Source: Madurella fahalii (taxonomy: Eukaryota; Ascomycota; Sordariomycetes; Sordariales). From it: a stretch of 64,000 nt of DNA. Positions 53,601 to 64,000 of the stretch are shown here, piece by piece. The stretch's first letter is position 1; every line of letters begins with the position of its first letter. The stretch is taken from assembly GCA_029876055.1 (NCBI GenBank), contig CM056876.1:2046001-2110000 (forward strand), read 5' to 3'. Position numbers and translations under genes: made by a program. A model generated the notes under the pieces. That model had not been told where the DNA came from and ran no database searches. It worked only from the letters and a program-made list of their open reading frames with translations.

Positions 53601-56187
53601 TTGTAAACTGCGGGACACCATTGTTGTGTAATCCTGCTAATGCCGTTGCGTTATTCATGTCTAAGCTCTGACCCGCCGCGTGCAACGCTTGCGCGGTGAC
53701 TATCAGTCAATCTATCCATGCTAGAGACAGACACAAGGTTCGTAAGCCTGCTGCGACGATCACTGGTACTCTCTTCCGGGAGGACGGGCTAGTGATGCGC
53801 TGTGTGGTACGATCGGACGGGTATCTACTTGCCCGGTGCCCCTGGTTATTTGCCGGTCTCCGTCGGGTTGCTCATAAGTTATGTATGTACCGTGTGTGTT
53901 GCGTACGTATGTTTTTTTCATCAAGAGGGCTGGAAGATATCCGCCCAGACAGTTTGTCCGCTCCCAAGGCACTTCCGAATGTCGGGTGGCACAAGGGAGT
54001 ACCACTCCTACCGGTGTTCATATATTGCCGCGTTCCTTTCTGCCGCAGCCCTCAGCGGGCCACTTTCCCGTCTCTTGCAGACTGTATATCAATAATCCTG
54101 AATCACAACAGGCAGGCTGCGATATTTTGACAAAGTCCGGGGCCACGATCAAATTCATGAAGTTGTTCCAGATTTTCAGCACCGCGGGCCACTGCATCAG
54201 CCAGACCCCGGTGATCCCCACCACAAATCTGAAGGCTTGCCCCTTCGGCGCAACAATCCCGGGCCAGGATTGCCTCCCAGTGCTACACAAAAGACTATTG
54301 TTAGATTTACCCATGTCGGGAGCTCCTCGAACGGGTCAAATACACGTTGCCCGGTGACAGCCGCTGACAACCCAGGCCAAACCCAGGTAAGGTATCAAGC
54401 CGCGACCGGCTGACTCACGATAATGTATTAAAATCCGTGCACTCGCAACAGATAAACATTTGCCTACCGCGGCGGAAAAGCTGATTCTTTTCGGAAGATT
54501 GCCGTGGTGGGAAATGAAACAAGAGCAAAGCGATAGACAGCCGTCTCGCGAGCAGCGGGGCCTCGGCGTAAACCTACCGATCAGTTCCTGGACTAGACAG
54601 ACAACGAGGCTTAGCTGACGAAACTGGGCTGGGAAGCTCTGGTCCCTTGGGGTAGCTATCCGAGTACCTTGGGGAAATAGTAACCATGTAGTAATAGTCG
54701 GGTCTTAAGGTTTCTTGAGTGAAGCCGAAAGCCAGGAAGCGCGATCTCGCGTGCCGGGTCCCGATCGAGCCAGATTTCCCGGTGCCGAAGAATTCCTAGC
54801 AGCTGGAGTGAGCCGGCAGAATTGCAGAAGCTCAGGGGTGCGGTATCCTTGTTTGCCAATATTCCCTGCCTTGCTGTGATTTCGGGCAGGAGAGGCTTAA
54901 GAGCCACCACGCGCGGCAGCAGAGATCTATCCCCCCGAGCGACGGGGAAATCCTGCACCAGATAGAATGTTTGCGTGCCATAGGCAACTCTCCTTACGGA
55001 CAGCGGCTTCAATGTCTGTCCGGGGCTCCCGGTGATCGCCGGGGTTGCTTCTGTGCCGTGTCGCGACGACTTCAGCATCCTTGCGGTTCCTGAAACTTCC
55101 TTTTCAGCTTCCTTCCGCAAAATACGATGCCAAGCCATGTGGGCAGTAATTTCTCGATGCAGTCATCAAGCTTAGCTGGGCTGAAAGAAGCATCCGAGCT
55201 CTTCGTCGTCAGGGATCCGATCGGGATGCCAAGGATCCTGCCGAAGGATTGGAGCTGCAGCAACGTCAGGCTTCCATTCAAGGAGCGCTTTTTGGAAGGC
55301 ATATGCAGCGCTGCTACAATTCGTCGGCCAGGAGGAGCCGCCTCTAACAATCAATGGTTCGGAGGAGTGCCCGTGCCCGGCTGGTGAGAGGCGTCTACCG
55401 CAGCGCGGGTTGATGTTTCCAGTGGTTCGCCGGGTAGATTGAAGCCTTCTTTCTTCGGGTCATCCGCCATGCAGCCAGGGCGCCCAATTCTCGCAAATGT
55501 CGCATGCGACGGCCCAACAGCGTGCCATCTGCTGGGAGTGCCCGGTCTGTTGGAAATGGAGGGGTGAGGGCAACGCGTCCCGATTGGCGCAACACGTGGC
55601 GACGGCATTGCGTGACCGGCATGAGCCGCGTCCCCAGATCGCGTCATTGTTCTTTCCCTATGGACAGCCCAAAAAGCTCCTCCGGTCCTTGTCTCAGGAG
55701 GGCGCCCAAGGGACACATTGTTGCGAAATCTCGCCGACACCCGCTGCGGATTTGCTGGCGGGGGCATGGTAGGTTCCATGAAACACTGCCACAGAAAGTC
55801 ACTTTAGTCTAGAGCTCCCGGGCCGAGGAAGAGATGGAAGTTCTTCCTTCCATTGAAGGAGGTCGAACCTGGGGTACTCACAAGGGGCTCCTCGCACATT
55901 GACCAATCGCCTTCTCCCACCACTGCCAGGCGTGAGCGGCTGCAAAGCCACAAATCTACCCCGCTTTTAGCGCCAAAATTCATGGAGAGGGTGTGGCTGG
56001 CTAAGTTACCCTGCAGAAGTTCCCCTCGTAAAACTTCCATTTTGGTGATGTTCGGCCCAAAGGTCTTCATCACGAGCCACAGTTCGATAATCCACGTGGT
56101 GGCCAGATTAACAGCCCAGAAGTTCCGGCCTCGTCCGGGATACCTATTGTATATACTTGCTCACAGACGGCTAAGATTAAGCCCGCC
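50656..56187. other. Gene-poor 5.5 kb between divergent genes
   Basis: Separates the large minus-strand gene from GCN20. No family was recognised in any frame, and no tRNA or mobile element was found. The longest isolated ATG frame is a 160-residue one on the minus strand (54656-55138). A Gcn4-type TGACTCA lies at 54411-54417. The last part is the GCN20 leader. Confidence 0.5.
54656..55138 (-). CDS. Weak hypothetical ORF, 160 residues
   Basis: Starts at an ATG and has no stop for 160 codons. The protein (MAWHRILRKEAEKEVSGTAR...) shows no motif, signal peptide or repeat that I recognise, and no splice partner was found. It may be a chance frame in a GC-rich intergenic stretch. Confidence 0.15.
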   Translation of the reverse strand: MAWHRILRKEAEKEVSGTARMLKSSRHGTEATPAITGSPGQTLKPLSVRRVAYGTQTFYLVQDFPVARGDRSLLPRVVALKPLLPEITARQGILANKDTAPLSFCNSAGSLQLLGILRHREIWLDRDPAREIALPGFRLHSRNLKTRLLLHGYYFPKVLG

Positions 56188-58553
56188 ATGGACGCCGAGA
56201 TCCGGACGGTGCTTCCGAACATCGATCCCGTGATCTCCGAGTACTCGGCCGGGTATCTGACCCATGCATCCACTCTCTGGTCCGGGGATGAAGACGCCTC
56301 CGGGCCGTCCCCGCTCGCCGAGGCCGCCTCCACCATCACCGAGCTGCTCCTTTCCGCGTCCGGGAGCCATGGTGCAGCGACACACGACAAGATCCGGAGC
56401 CTTGTAGAGAAATGGGTCGACAAGTACGCTGCTGCCGGTGACAGCCAGGAGAAAAGGGGCCCGGTTGTCAGGCGGCTTGACCAGACCATTCAAGTGAGCG
56501 CCCAAAGGAACATGTCTTCGACCCTGGCAGTCGCCACAGGAGGCGTCGACCTCGAGTCGGCCAACGTCCGCAAGGTCGAGTCCAAGGTCGACAAGAAAAA
56601 GCTCGAGAAAGCCGAACGCAAGATTGCTGCCAAGCAGAACAAGAAAACGTTCAAGACGGTCGAGTACGAGGCGTCACGTCTTCTTAACCAGCCAGAGTCA
56701 ACCCAGTCGTACGAGGAGTTTTACATGGCCGTCAATCCGCTGCAGATGGGTTCCAACCAGGGCGGAAAGTCCAAGGATATCAAGATTGACACCATTGACG
56801 TGTCCATTGGTGGAAGCAGGATCCTTACTGACACCACCTTGACTCTCTCTCATGGTCACCGTTATGGTCTCGTCGGCCACAACGGTGTCGGTAAATCGAC
56901 GCTCCTTAGGGCCCTGTCTCGGAGAGAGGTGCCTATTCCAACGCACATTTCCATCTTGCACGTCGAGCAAGAGGTAGGCGCGCTTTTGTCCACATCCTCT
57001 TTACGGTGACTAACGAAACGATAGATCACCGGAGACGACACCCCCGCATTACAGGCCGTGCTGGACGCCGACGTATGGCGCAAGGTGCTTCTTAGAGAGC
57101 AAGCGGTACGTCGCGGCCAACCAATGGCTCAGCCTCATATTTCTCTCTAACACCTTTTTCTTTCCAGGAAATCACCCAGAAGTTGGCAGATATTGAGGCC
57201 CAACGAGCCTCGATGGCGGATACCTCGACGGACGCCGCCAAGCTGGACAAAGAGCGCGAGGCGCAGGACCAGCGTCTTGGAGACATTCAAGCCAAGCTTG
57301 CCGAGATGGAATCCGACAAGGCCGAATCCAGAGCCGCCAGCATCCTGGCAGGTCTGGGCTTTTCGCCCGAGCGACAACAATACGCGACCAAGACCTTCTC
57401 AGGTGGTTGGAGGATGCGTCTGGCGCTTGCTCGGGCGCTCTTCTGCGAACCGGATCTTCTGCTTCTGGACGAACCTTCCAACATGCTGGACGTTCCCTCC
57501 ATCACCTTCCTTTCGAACTATCTACAGGGCTACCCAAGCACCGTGCTCGTCGTGTCCCACGACAGAGCGTTCCTCAATGAAGTGGCCACCGACATCATCC
57601 ACCAACACTCGCAGCGGCTCGACTACTACCGTGGCGCTAACTTCGACTCGTTCTATGCCACCAGGGAGGAGCGGAAGAAGACTGCCAAGAGGGAATACGA
57701 GAACCAGATGGCGCAGCGTGCCCATCTTCAGGCATTCATCGACAAGTTCCGATACAACGCGGCCAAGTCGTCTGAAGCTCAGTCGCGTATCAAGAAACTG
57801 GAACGCATGCCTGTACTCGAGCCTCCCGAGACCGAGTACAGCGTCAAGTTCAAGTTTCCCGACGTCGAAAAACTGTCGCCGCCGATCGTCCAGATGTCCG
57901 AGGTCACATTTGGGTACACGAAAGACAAGATTCTCCTCAGGAATGTCGACCTCGATGTACAGCTCGACTCGCGGATCGGCATCGTCGGGCCCAACGGCGC
58001 CGGCAAGACGACAGTGCTCAAACTCCTCATCGGCAAGCTGCAGCCCACAAGCGGCATCATATCTCAACATCCCCGCCTGCGCGTCGGCTTCTTTGCTCAG
58101 CACCATGTCGATGCGCTCGATCTCAACGCCAGTGCCGTCAGCTTCATGGCCAAAAACTACCCCGGCAAGACGGACGAAGAGTACCGCCGCCAGCTGGGTG
58201 CATTCGGCATCACGGGCACGACGGGTCTGCAGAAGATGGAGGTGTTGTCTGGTGGTCAAAAGTCCCGCGTCGCTTTCGCTTGCTTGGCGCTGACAAACCC
58301 GCACATTCTCGTGCTGGACGAGCCGTCTAACCACCTGGATATCGAGGCCATGGACGCCCTGTCCGAGGCCCTCAAGGAGTTCCAGGGCGGCGTACTGATG
58401 GTATCCCACGATGTCACGATGCTGCAGACGGTTTGCACGTCACTGTGGGTGTGTGACAACGGGACGGTGGAGAAATTCCCTGGCGACGTGCAGGCGTACA
58501 AGAAGAGGATTGCGGCCCAAGCCGATGCCGCCGGTGTTGTCAAGGCTCACTAG
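56188..58553 (+). CDS. gcn20: GCN20-like ABC-F ATPase, translational regulator
   Basis: Cytosolic ABC-F protein that, with GCN1 on ribosomes, activates the GCN2/CPC-3 kinase in amino-acid starvation. Three exons (56188-56973, 57025-57105, 57168-58553) are all phase 0 and encode 750 residues, close to yeast Gcn20. An N-terminal GCN1-binding region (about 1-190) is followed by two ABC domains without membrane segments. ABC1: Walker A GHNGVGKST (about 230), signature FSGGWRMRLALARAL, Walker B LLLLDEPSNMLD, SHDRAFL. ABC2: GPNGAGKTT, signature LSGGQKSRVAFA, LVLDEPSNHLD, VSHDVTML. The interdomain linker (REERKKTAKREYENQMAQRAHLQAF) is present. All catalytic motifs are intact. Confidence 0.96.
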
Positions 58554-59398
58554 GCAACATGCGCATGTACTGTGTATTTAGAAGGTTCAAACGTCTCTAG
58601 GCAACACAGAAACAGGGCTAGACCATATCCCGAGAGGCGGCTCTCTAGGCAGACGCCTGGAGAAAGATTACACAGCAACAGGCAACGCCAGACTCTCTCA
58701 GTAGTTTGGATCGTACCAAACCGATATAGGTACATGTGCATTGTGCATGATGTATTCTATTATGGACTGTTTATTATGGCAGAAAAGCCCAGAGACCCAG
58801 CAGACGGTTAATTATATCAGGATCAACAGAGACTCATCATCCACCTGCACTACGCCGGAACTATCAGTTGTCCCACCACACCGAAGCAGAGAAAGTCACG
58901 GAGGAGGATATACATACCTGGAGCAAGATATATATTGTGTAGCATGTGTGAGAATCACAAAACGCCATTCCAACTTCTCGAACTGAGGCTGGTGAAGCCG
59001 GGATGTGCGCAAGCAGAAAGAGACATCCGCAACCACCCCACCTTCACTTCGCTGTGTCGCCCAAACTAAATGGGCTTAGCGCGTCGCGCTACCCCTTCCC
59101 CTTCGCGCAAATCAGGAATAGTGTAAACAAGCGAGGAACGCAGGGACCACCCAGACGGCCGGGCTTGCCCGTTTCCGTTTCGATTGGCAGGTTGGCAGTG
59201 CCTGATCTCCACTTGGCAGCAGCAAGCGGTGAACAACCCTTCCGCCTTTCATTTCTCCCCCCAAAAATCAACAATTTCCTCTCCCGCCAAAATCCCCACC
59301 CCGACTGCTTTTCCCAAAGTCGCCAGCACCCTCAAACCCAGAGCTTGCTCCCGAAACCTGCATCGCTTTGCAAACCAGCTCTTACACACACATTCAAA
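58554..59398. other. Intergenic between GCN20 and beta-tubulin
   Basis: GCN20 3' UTR followed by the beta-tubulin promoter and leader; the leader just before the start is CT/AC-rich. No other gene seen. Confidence 0.6.
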
Positions 59399-61251
59399 AT
59401 GCGTGAGATTGTAAGTGTTCCTTCCCGTTACCTTGCCGCAAGCCTGCGACGCGTCCGGGAAACTTTTTTTTGGGCCCCTGATCTACCCCACACTCGGGTA
59501 TCGTCGTCCCACAACTTCCCGGACGGCTTGACAGCAAACGGCGTCGGCGCGATGGCCGCCAGCACAGCCAAATACTGACACGCGTCCCCTACTACAGGTT
59601 CACCTTCAGACCGGCCAATGCGTAAGTCGAATAGGTTTCGCCGCGAGCGAGCGATTAGCTGGTGTCGGGGACTGACAAGGGCATTTCCAGGGTAACCAAA
59701 TTGGTGCCGCCTTCTGGTAAGCTCGACCTTGAAGCTGGGGCAAAGGTTCAACAAGGACAATCGAAACTGACTCCCTTTGTAGGCAGACCATCTCTGGCGA
59801 GCACGGCCTCGATAGCAATGGCGTGTACGTGACCGTTGACGTCTCTTGACTGGTTAATCCCTCGCTCACCGGCCGCCCTTAGGTACAACGGAACTTCCGA
59901 GCTCCAGCTCGAGCGGATGAACGTCTACTTCAACGAGGTGAGTTAGGCCAAGGGCGCCTGGACTGCGCGCCGAGTCGCTTTGTTTTTCCGATGACCGACT
60001 CTTGCAGGCCTCTGGCAACAAGTATGTCCCTCGTGCCGTCCTGGTCGATCTCGAGCCCGGCACCATGGATGCCGTCCGTGCCGGCCCCTTCGGCCAGCTC
60101 TTCCGCCCCGATAACTTCGTCTTCGGCCAGTCAGGCGCCGGCAACAACTGGGCCAAGGGCCACTACACCGAGGGTGCCGAGCTTGTTGACCAAGTTCTCG
60201 ATGTCGTCCGTCGCGAGGCCGAGGGTTGCGACTGCCTCCAGGGTTTCCAGATCACGCACTCCCTGGGTGGTGGTACCGGCGCTGGTATGGGTACTCTGCT
60301 GATCTCCAAGATCCGCGAGGAATTCCCCGACCGTATGATGGCCACTTTCTCGGTCGTGCCCTCCCCCAAGGTCTCGGACACGGTCGTCGAGCCCTACAAT
60401 GCCACCCTCTCTGTCCACCAGCTGGTCGAGAACTCGGACGAGACTTTTTGTATTGATAACGAGGCTCTCTACGACATCTGCATGCGCACGCTGAAGCTGT
60501 CGAACCCCTCGTATGGCGACCTCAACTACCTGGTCTCGGCCGTTATGTCGGGCGTCACCGTCTCGCTGCGCTTCCCCGGCCAGCTCAACTCTGACCTCCG
60601 CAAGCTGGCTGTTAACATGGTTCCCTTCCCGCGTCTACACTTCTTCATGGTCGGCTTCGCCCCGCTTACCGCTCGCGGTGCCCACTCGTTCCGTGCCCTC
60701 TCGGTTCCCGAGTTGACCCAGCAGATGTTCGACCCCAAGAACATGATGGCTGCTTCCGACTTCCGCAACGGCCGCTACCTGACCTGCTCTGCCATCTTGT
60801 AAGTATCCATGGCCTGCTCTGGGCTCTAGCACAAAGAAACCGCTAACAATGATACAGCCGTGGCAAGGTCTCCATGAAGGAGGTCGAGGACCAGATGCGC
60901 AATGTGCAGAACAAGAACTCGTCCTACTTCGTTGAGTGGATCCCCAACAACGTCCAGACGGCTCTGTGCTCGATCCCGCCCCGCAGCCTCAAGATGTCGT
61001 CGACGTTCGTCGGCAACTCGACGGCCATCCAGGAGCTGTTCAAGCGTATTGGCGAGCAGTTCACTGCCATGTTCCGTCGCAAGGCTTTCTTGCATTGGTA
61101 CACTGGTGAGGGCATGGACGAGATGGAATTCACCGAGGCCGAGTCCAACATGAACGATCTGGTCTCGGAGTACCAGCAATACCAGGATGCTGGTGTTGAT
61201 GAGGAGGAGGAGGAGTACGAAGAGGAGGCTCCTATTGAGGGCGAGGAGTAG
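59399..61251 (+). CDS. tub2: Beta-tubulin
   Basis: Core subunit of microtubules; GTPase and the target of benzimidazole fungicides. Seven exons: 59399-59410, 59598-59621, 59691-59716, 59783-59824, 59883-59937, 60008-60798 and 60858-61251; 447 residues. Hallmarks: the MREI autoregulatory start, the GTP-binding GGGTGAGMGT loop, QSGAGNNWAKGHYTEGAEL, and the acidic tail (DEEEEEYEEEAPIEGEE). Several short 5' exons are typical of ascomycete beta-tubulin genes; the small first exon codes only MREI. Residues linked to benzimidazole resistance are wild-type here (Phe in MMATFSVV, position 167; Glu198 and Phe200 in NSDETFCID), so a sensitive allele is expected. All exon joins keep frame. Confidence 0.98.
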
Positions 61252-64000
61252 GCAGCTCAAGTCCTCGTTGCCATCTCTGCTCCAAGTTCGGGACCCCGGG
61301 AACTCGCAAGAGCAGGGACAACATACCTTGTGAGCTAGTTTTGGTTGGGTGGATAGTGCATCATAGCGGCCAGACTACGGCCATTCGCCCTGTATGCAAT
61401 CGTGTCCGCAGATTCGGCCTTCTTATGAGTTTAGCGGGGGAGTTTTTGTCCATGTCATCTGTAATTGATGGGGAAGGGGTGGCCGGTTATAAGCTGACTA
61501 GACGTACCTTTTGACACGGTCTAGCTGACCCCTTTTTATTCATAGCACGTCAGAGAGAGAGAGAAAAAAATACATGCACCTTGTGTAATGGTGTCTAATA
61601 ATTGCCAGCTCTGGCCCAGCTTTCTCTTCCCCTTTCTGCTTGTGTCATCTGGTCTGTTCCGTTTTGGGGGACGGCGTATCTTGAATGTCTTCCATACAGA
61701 CAGATACCAAATGGGTTGCGCTGGCTCCCGTACCTACTGTATAATGGTTTCCCTGTATCGGTCGTGATCTGTCGTATTTTTCATGCTTCGGTCGGTAGGC
61801 TTCGCAGTGTTGTCTTGATTACATTATGAGCTTGCTTGAATCCGGAGTTCTTGCACCTTGCGGCAATTATTTTCTTTCTTTTCCGGATTCTATTTTAGTG
61901 TTTTACCCCTTTCTAGTTTGTGAAGCTCGTAGGATAAGATAAATATAATACGATAATACTGAGTGCTAGTGGGACGGGTGTATATCCTTTCCTGTCGGCT
62001 GGAAGTTGGATGCTTCGATCCCAGGCCATGTTGGTTTGGTATATGGCATGGGCGTGGGTTTACAATGAGACTGTATTGTAATCAAGCTTATAACCGCCGC
62101 TCGTCGTGTGGATATGTCGTCCATGGATCCTCGTTCCTCTGGATGTTGTTGGTTATTGGTCATTGGTTTGATAGTAATGGCCAGCTGCGGTCACGGGATC
62201 TGTATGGTTTGGATCCGGTAATGGTTGAAAGTCTATGGCTTTCCACGTGAAGCTTTCTGCGTCTTCACCCGCTGGGAAGGCTGGAGGGCGAGTGGTAGAC
62301 TTCAACGGTGTATTTGTATGGGTGCTAGGTCTTTATTCGGGGGAGGGGCGTAGAGAAGTGTTGGGAATTTTCTTTGTCTTGAGGATGATTGATGGTTCTT
62401 CCAGCGTTCGCTTTCTCGGCTTGCCCCAAACGAATCTTGATGCGGGAATATGAAACAATGGCAAGCTGACATCAAATGCTACAGCGCTAGTTTTGTGTTA
62501 CTGGGGAACTGCTCTTTCTCTTGGTGGCAGCATTGCTCTCAGACCACGGCATGAAAGATGTATTGAAACCGATGACAAAGTCAGCAGGGCGTTTGAGACC
62601 AACACCGAATTATGCCTTTCCACGACCCAGTGGCTTTACTGACAGTAACTTTCTCCGAGGGAGCACGACAGGCGCCAGAAGCTCCGCAGGTACCATCGTC
62701 GTCAATGGCTTCGACGAGGCCAGGAGAGCCTCTCTGGGTTATGACGGTATATTCGTTGTTTGACAGCCTTATTAGCCAACTCATCTTGGTTTCAAACGGT
62801 TGACCGCCAGTGAGAGTCACTTACAACTGGTCCATGTTTAAAACAGACTCACAAGCTCGGTATTTATTTACCGATCAACAATGCTTGACGACTAACGCTT
62901 TCGCGGGGTTGGAGAGCCGCAAGAGACTCATGGGGATGATGCTGAAATACCTCGACTGAACATTTGTCTCCTCGCGTGCTGTGATGCTGTCGTCTTGGTC
63001 ATGGATGTTGTCTATCATCAGTGTTCTGGCTCGCTACGATTATAACCCATGGGGCTGGCGTCATCGAAACAGCCAGTTCGATAGGGAAATAAGAGGCTTC
63101 GTCGGGCCGTCTTGATAGCAAGTCTTCCGTTATTGAGCCGCGGTTCACTGAATTCAGTGGCATATCTTGGGCTTAGTTCCGGAAGGCCGAACAGGTAAGC
63201 CTCGCATGTCCTTGTTTTTGTATTTAGGGTATGAAGCAGCCTACCGGTGGTGACCAAGTCCATTCTTTCATTTAGCGGCTATCTTGCATAGAACACTCCT
63301 GAGGGAATCCGAGCTTGTGCGGTGAATTGCCCTTGATGTTGTCAACGAAGCTCGGCGCCTCCGAACCCCTTTATTCGTCACAGCTAAGGATCCCCCCTAT
63401 CAAGATCAGAGCGTACACTATCACCCAGAGACACTAGCCAGCATACCACCCACCAGGGACACACTCCCGTTGCTCAGCACCCGAACATGGCTTACGGAGG
63501 CATGCTGTTTAATTACATCGCCTTGGTCCCTTTAAAAGTACCTCGATGTTCTCGAGGATGTAACCATGCCTGCCCAAAGTATAGACCAGGTTAGCCCTTA
63601 GCTTGTAGTGGTTTGGCTTCATCCCCGTCTTTAGACTCACTGATCTTTGCTGAAAGAACCAGCCGCGGTGCCTCGAGACCCGAGAGGGGCAGAAAGATAA
63701 GATGCCTTGCTTAGGGGTATTTTGCACCGTTTCCCTCCCTGGCTGCCTCCGTAGACGCAACTCGGCCCTCCATCGCCCCCTCTGACTCTGTTTTCCCACA
63801 GGTTGAAATGCGAAAGGAGCGATACGAAGTCAAGCACCGAGAAGTCATGTGACTGAACCCTCGATGCGCTACCGATAAGCACCAGTCTGACATGCATCGA
63901 GCTTCAGCGGAGCAAGGGGTCTCGTTCCTGCGGCCTCCGAGCCAAGCTTGCCGAATCGGACGACTTGGGTCACCCGTAAGGCTGACCGTTTGACGACTTC
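61252..64000. other. Beta-tubulin 3' flank and gene-free end of window
   Basis: T-rich 3' UTR sequence lies up to about 62 kb; a GA tract occurs at 61553-61563. No coding exon with a recognisable family was found on either strand to the end of the window. A gene starting beyond the edge cannot be excluded. Confidence 0.5.

Overview
The window is nuclear DNA of a filamentous ascomycete, most likely a Sordariomycete close to Sordariales/Chaetomiaceae. The reasons are: genes split by short introns (about 45-260 nt) with GT...AG borders and CTAAC-like branch points, GC-rich third codon positions, monocistronic genes on both strands spaced by 0.2-5 kb, and proteins of typically fungal type (CPC1, HIRA, MAK5, a seven-exon beta-tubulin). 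No CRISPR array, rRNA, tRNA or intact transposon was recognised. Gene models below were spliced by hand from the reading frames; all stated exon sets keep frame.

Layout. 0.9-4.3 kb (minus): HIRA/HIR1 histone chaperone. 5.2-5.8 kb (minus): small Lys/Ala-rich basic protein. 8.2-9.0 kb (plus): GNAT acetyltransferase, convergent with TRM7 tRNA 2'-O-methyltransferase (9.1-10.3 kb, minus). TRM7 is divergent from the MAK5 DEAD-box helicase (10.9-13.3 kb, plus), with a telobox-like motif between them. 13.9-15.4 kb (plus): N2227/carnosine-methyltransferase-like protein with a signal peptide. 15.6-17.8 kb (minus): ZIP zinc transporter with an N-terminal array of CHxH modules, about one per exon. 20.8 kb (plus): cysteine-rich secreted peptide. 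21.5-22.4 kb (minus): unknown protein with a Cys/His cluster. 23.9-25.7 kb (plus): fusion of a flavoprotein fold with ankyrin-like LEWW repeats. 25.9-26.6 kb (minus): dynactin p27, divergent from the complex I 51-kDa subunit (27.0-28.6 kb, plus). 29.2-30.3 kb (plus): PEX11-like. 31.1-32.6 kb (plus): SRP40/Nopp140-like. 36.2-38.4 kb (plus): ADGF/CECR1-type adenosine deaminase family. 39.6-41.3 kb (plus): fungal multi-pass membrane protein. 43.6-45.3 kb (plus): CPC1, the GCN4 orthologue, with two uORFs and an open upstream reading frame. 47.1-50.7 kb (minus): large unknown protein. 56.2-58.6 kb (plus): GCN20 ABC-F ATPase. 59.4-61.3 kb (plus): beta-tubulin.

Functional threads. Two parts of general amino-acid control (CPC1/GCN4 and GCN20) lie about 11 kb apart on the same strand. 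Ribosome/tRNA maturation is represented by TRM7, MAK5 and the SRP40-like protein. Microtubule transport is represented by beta-tubulin and dynactin p27. The rest are ordinary housekeeping genes with no sign of a biosynthetic cluster.

The most interesting items are the CPC1 leader architecture, the exon-modular metal-binding N-terminus of the ZIP transporter (with one exon junction out of register), the flavoprotein/ankyrin-like fusion that has lost decarboxylase residues, a DD-to-DN change in the deaminase active site, and the secreted cysteine-rich peptide.
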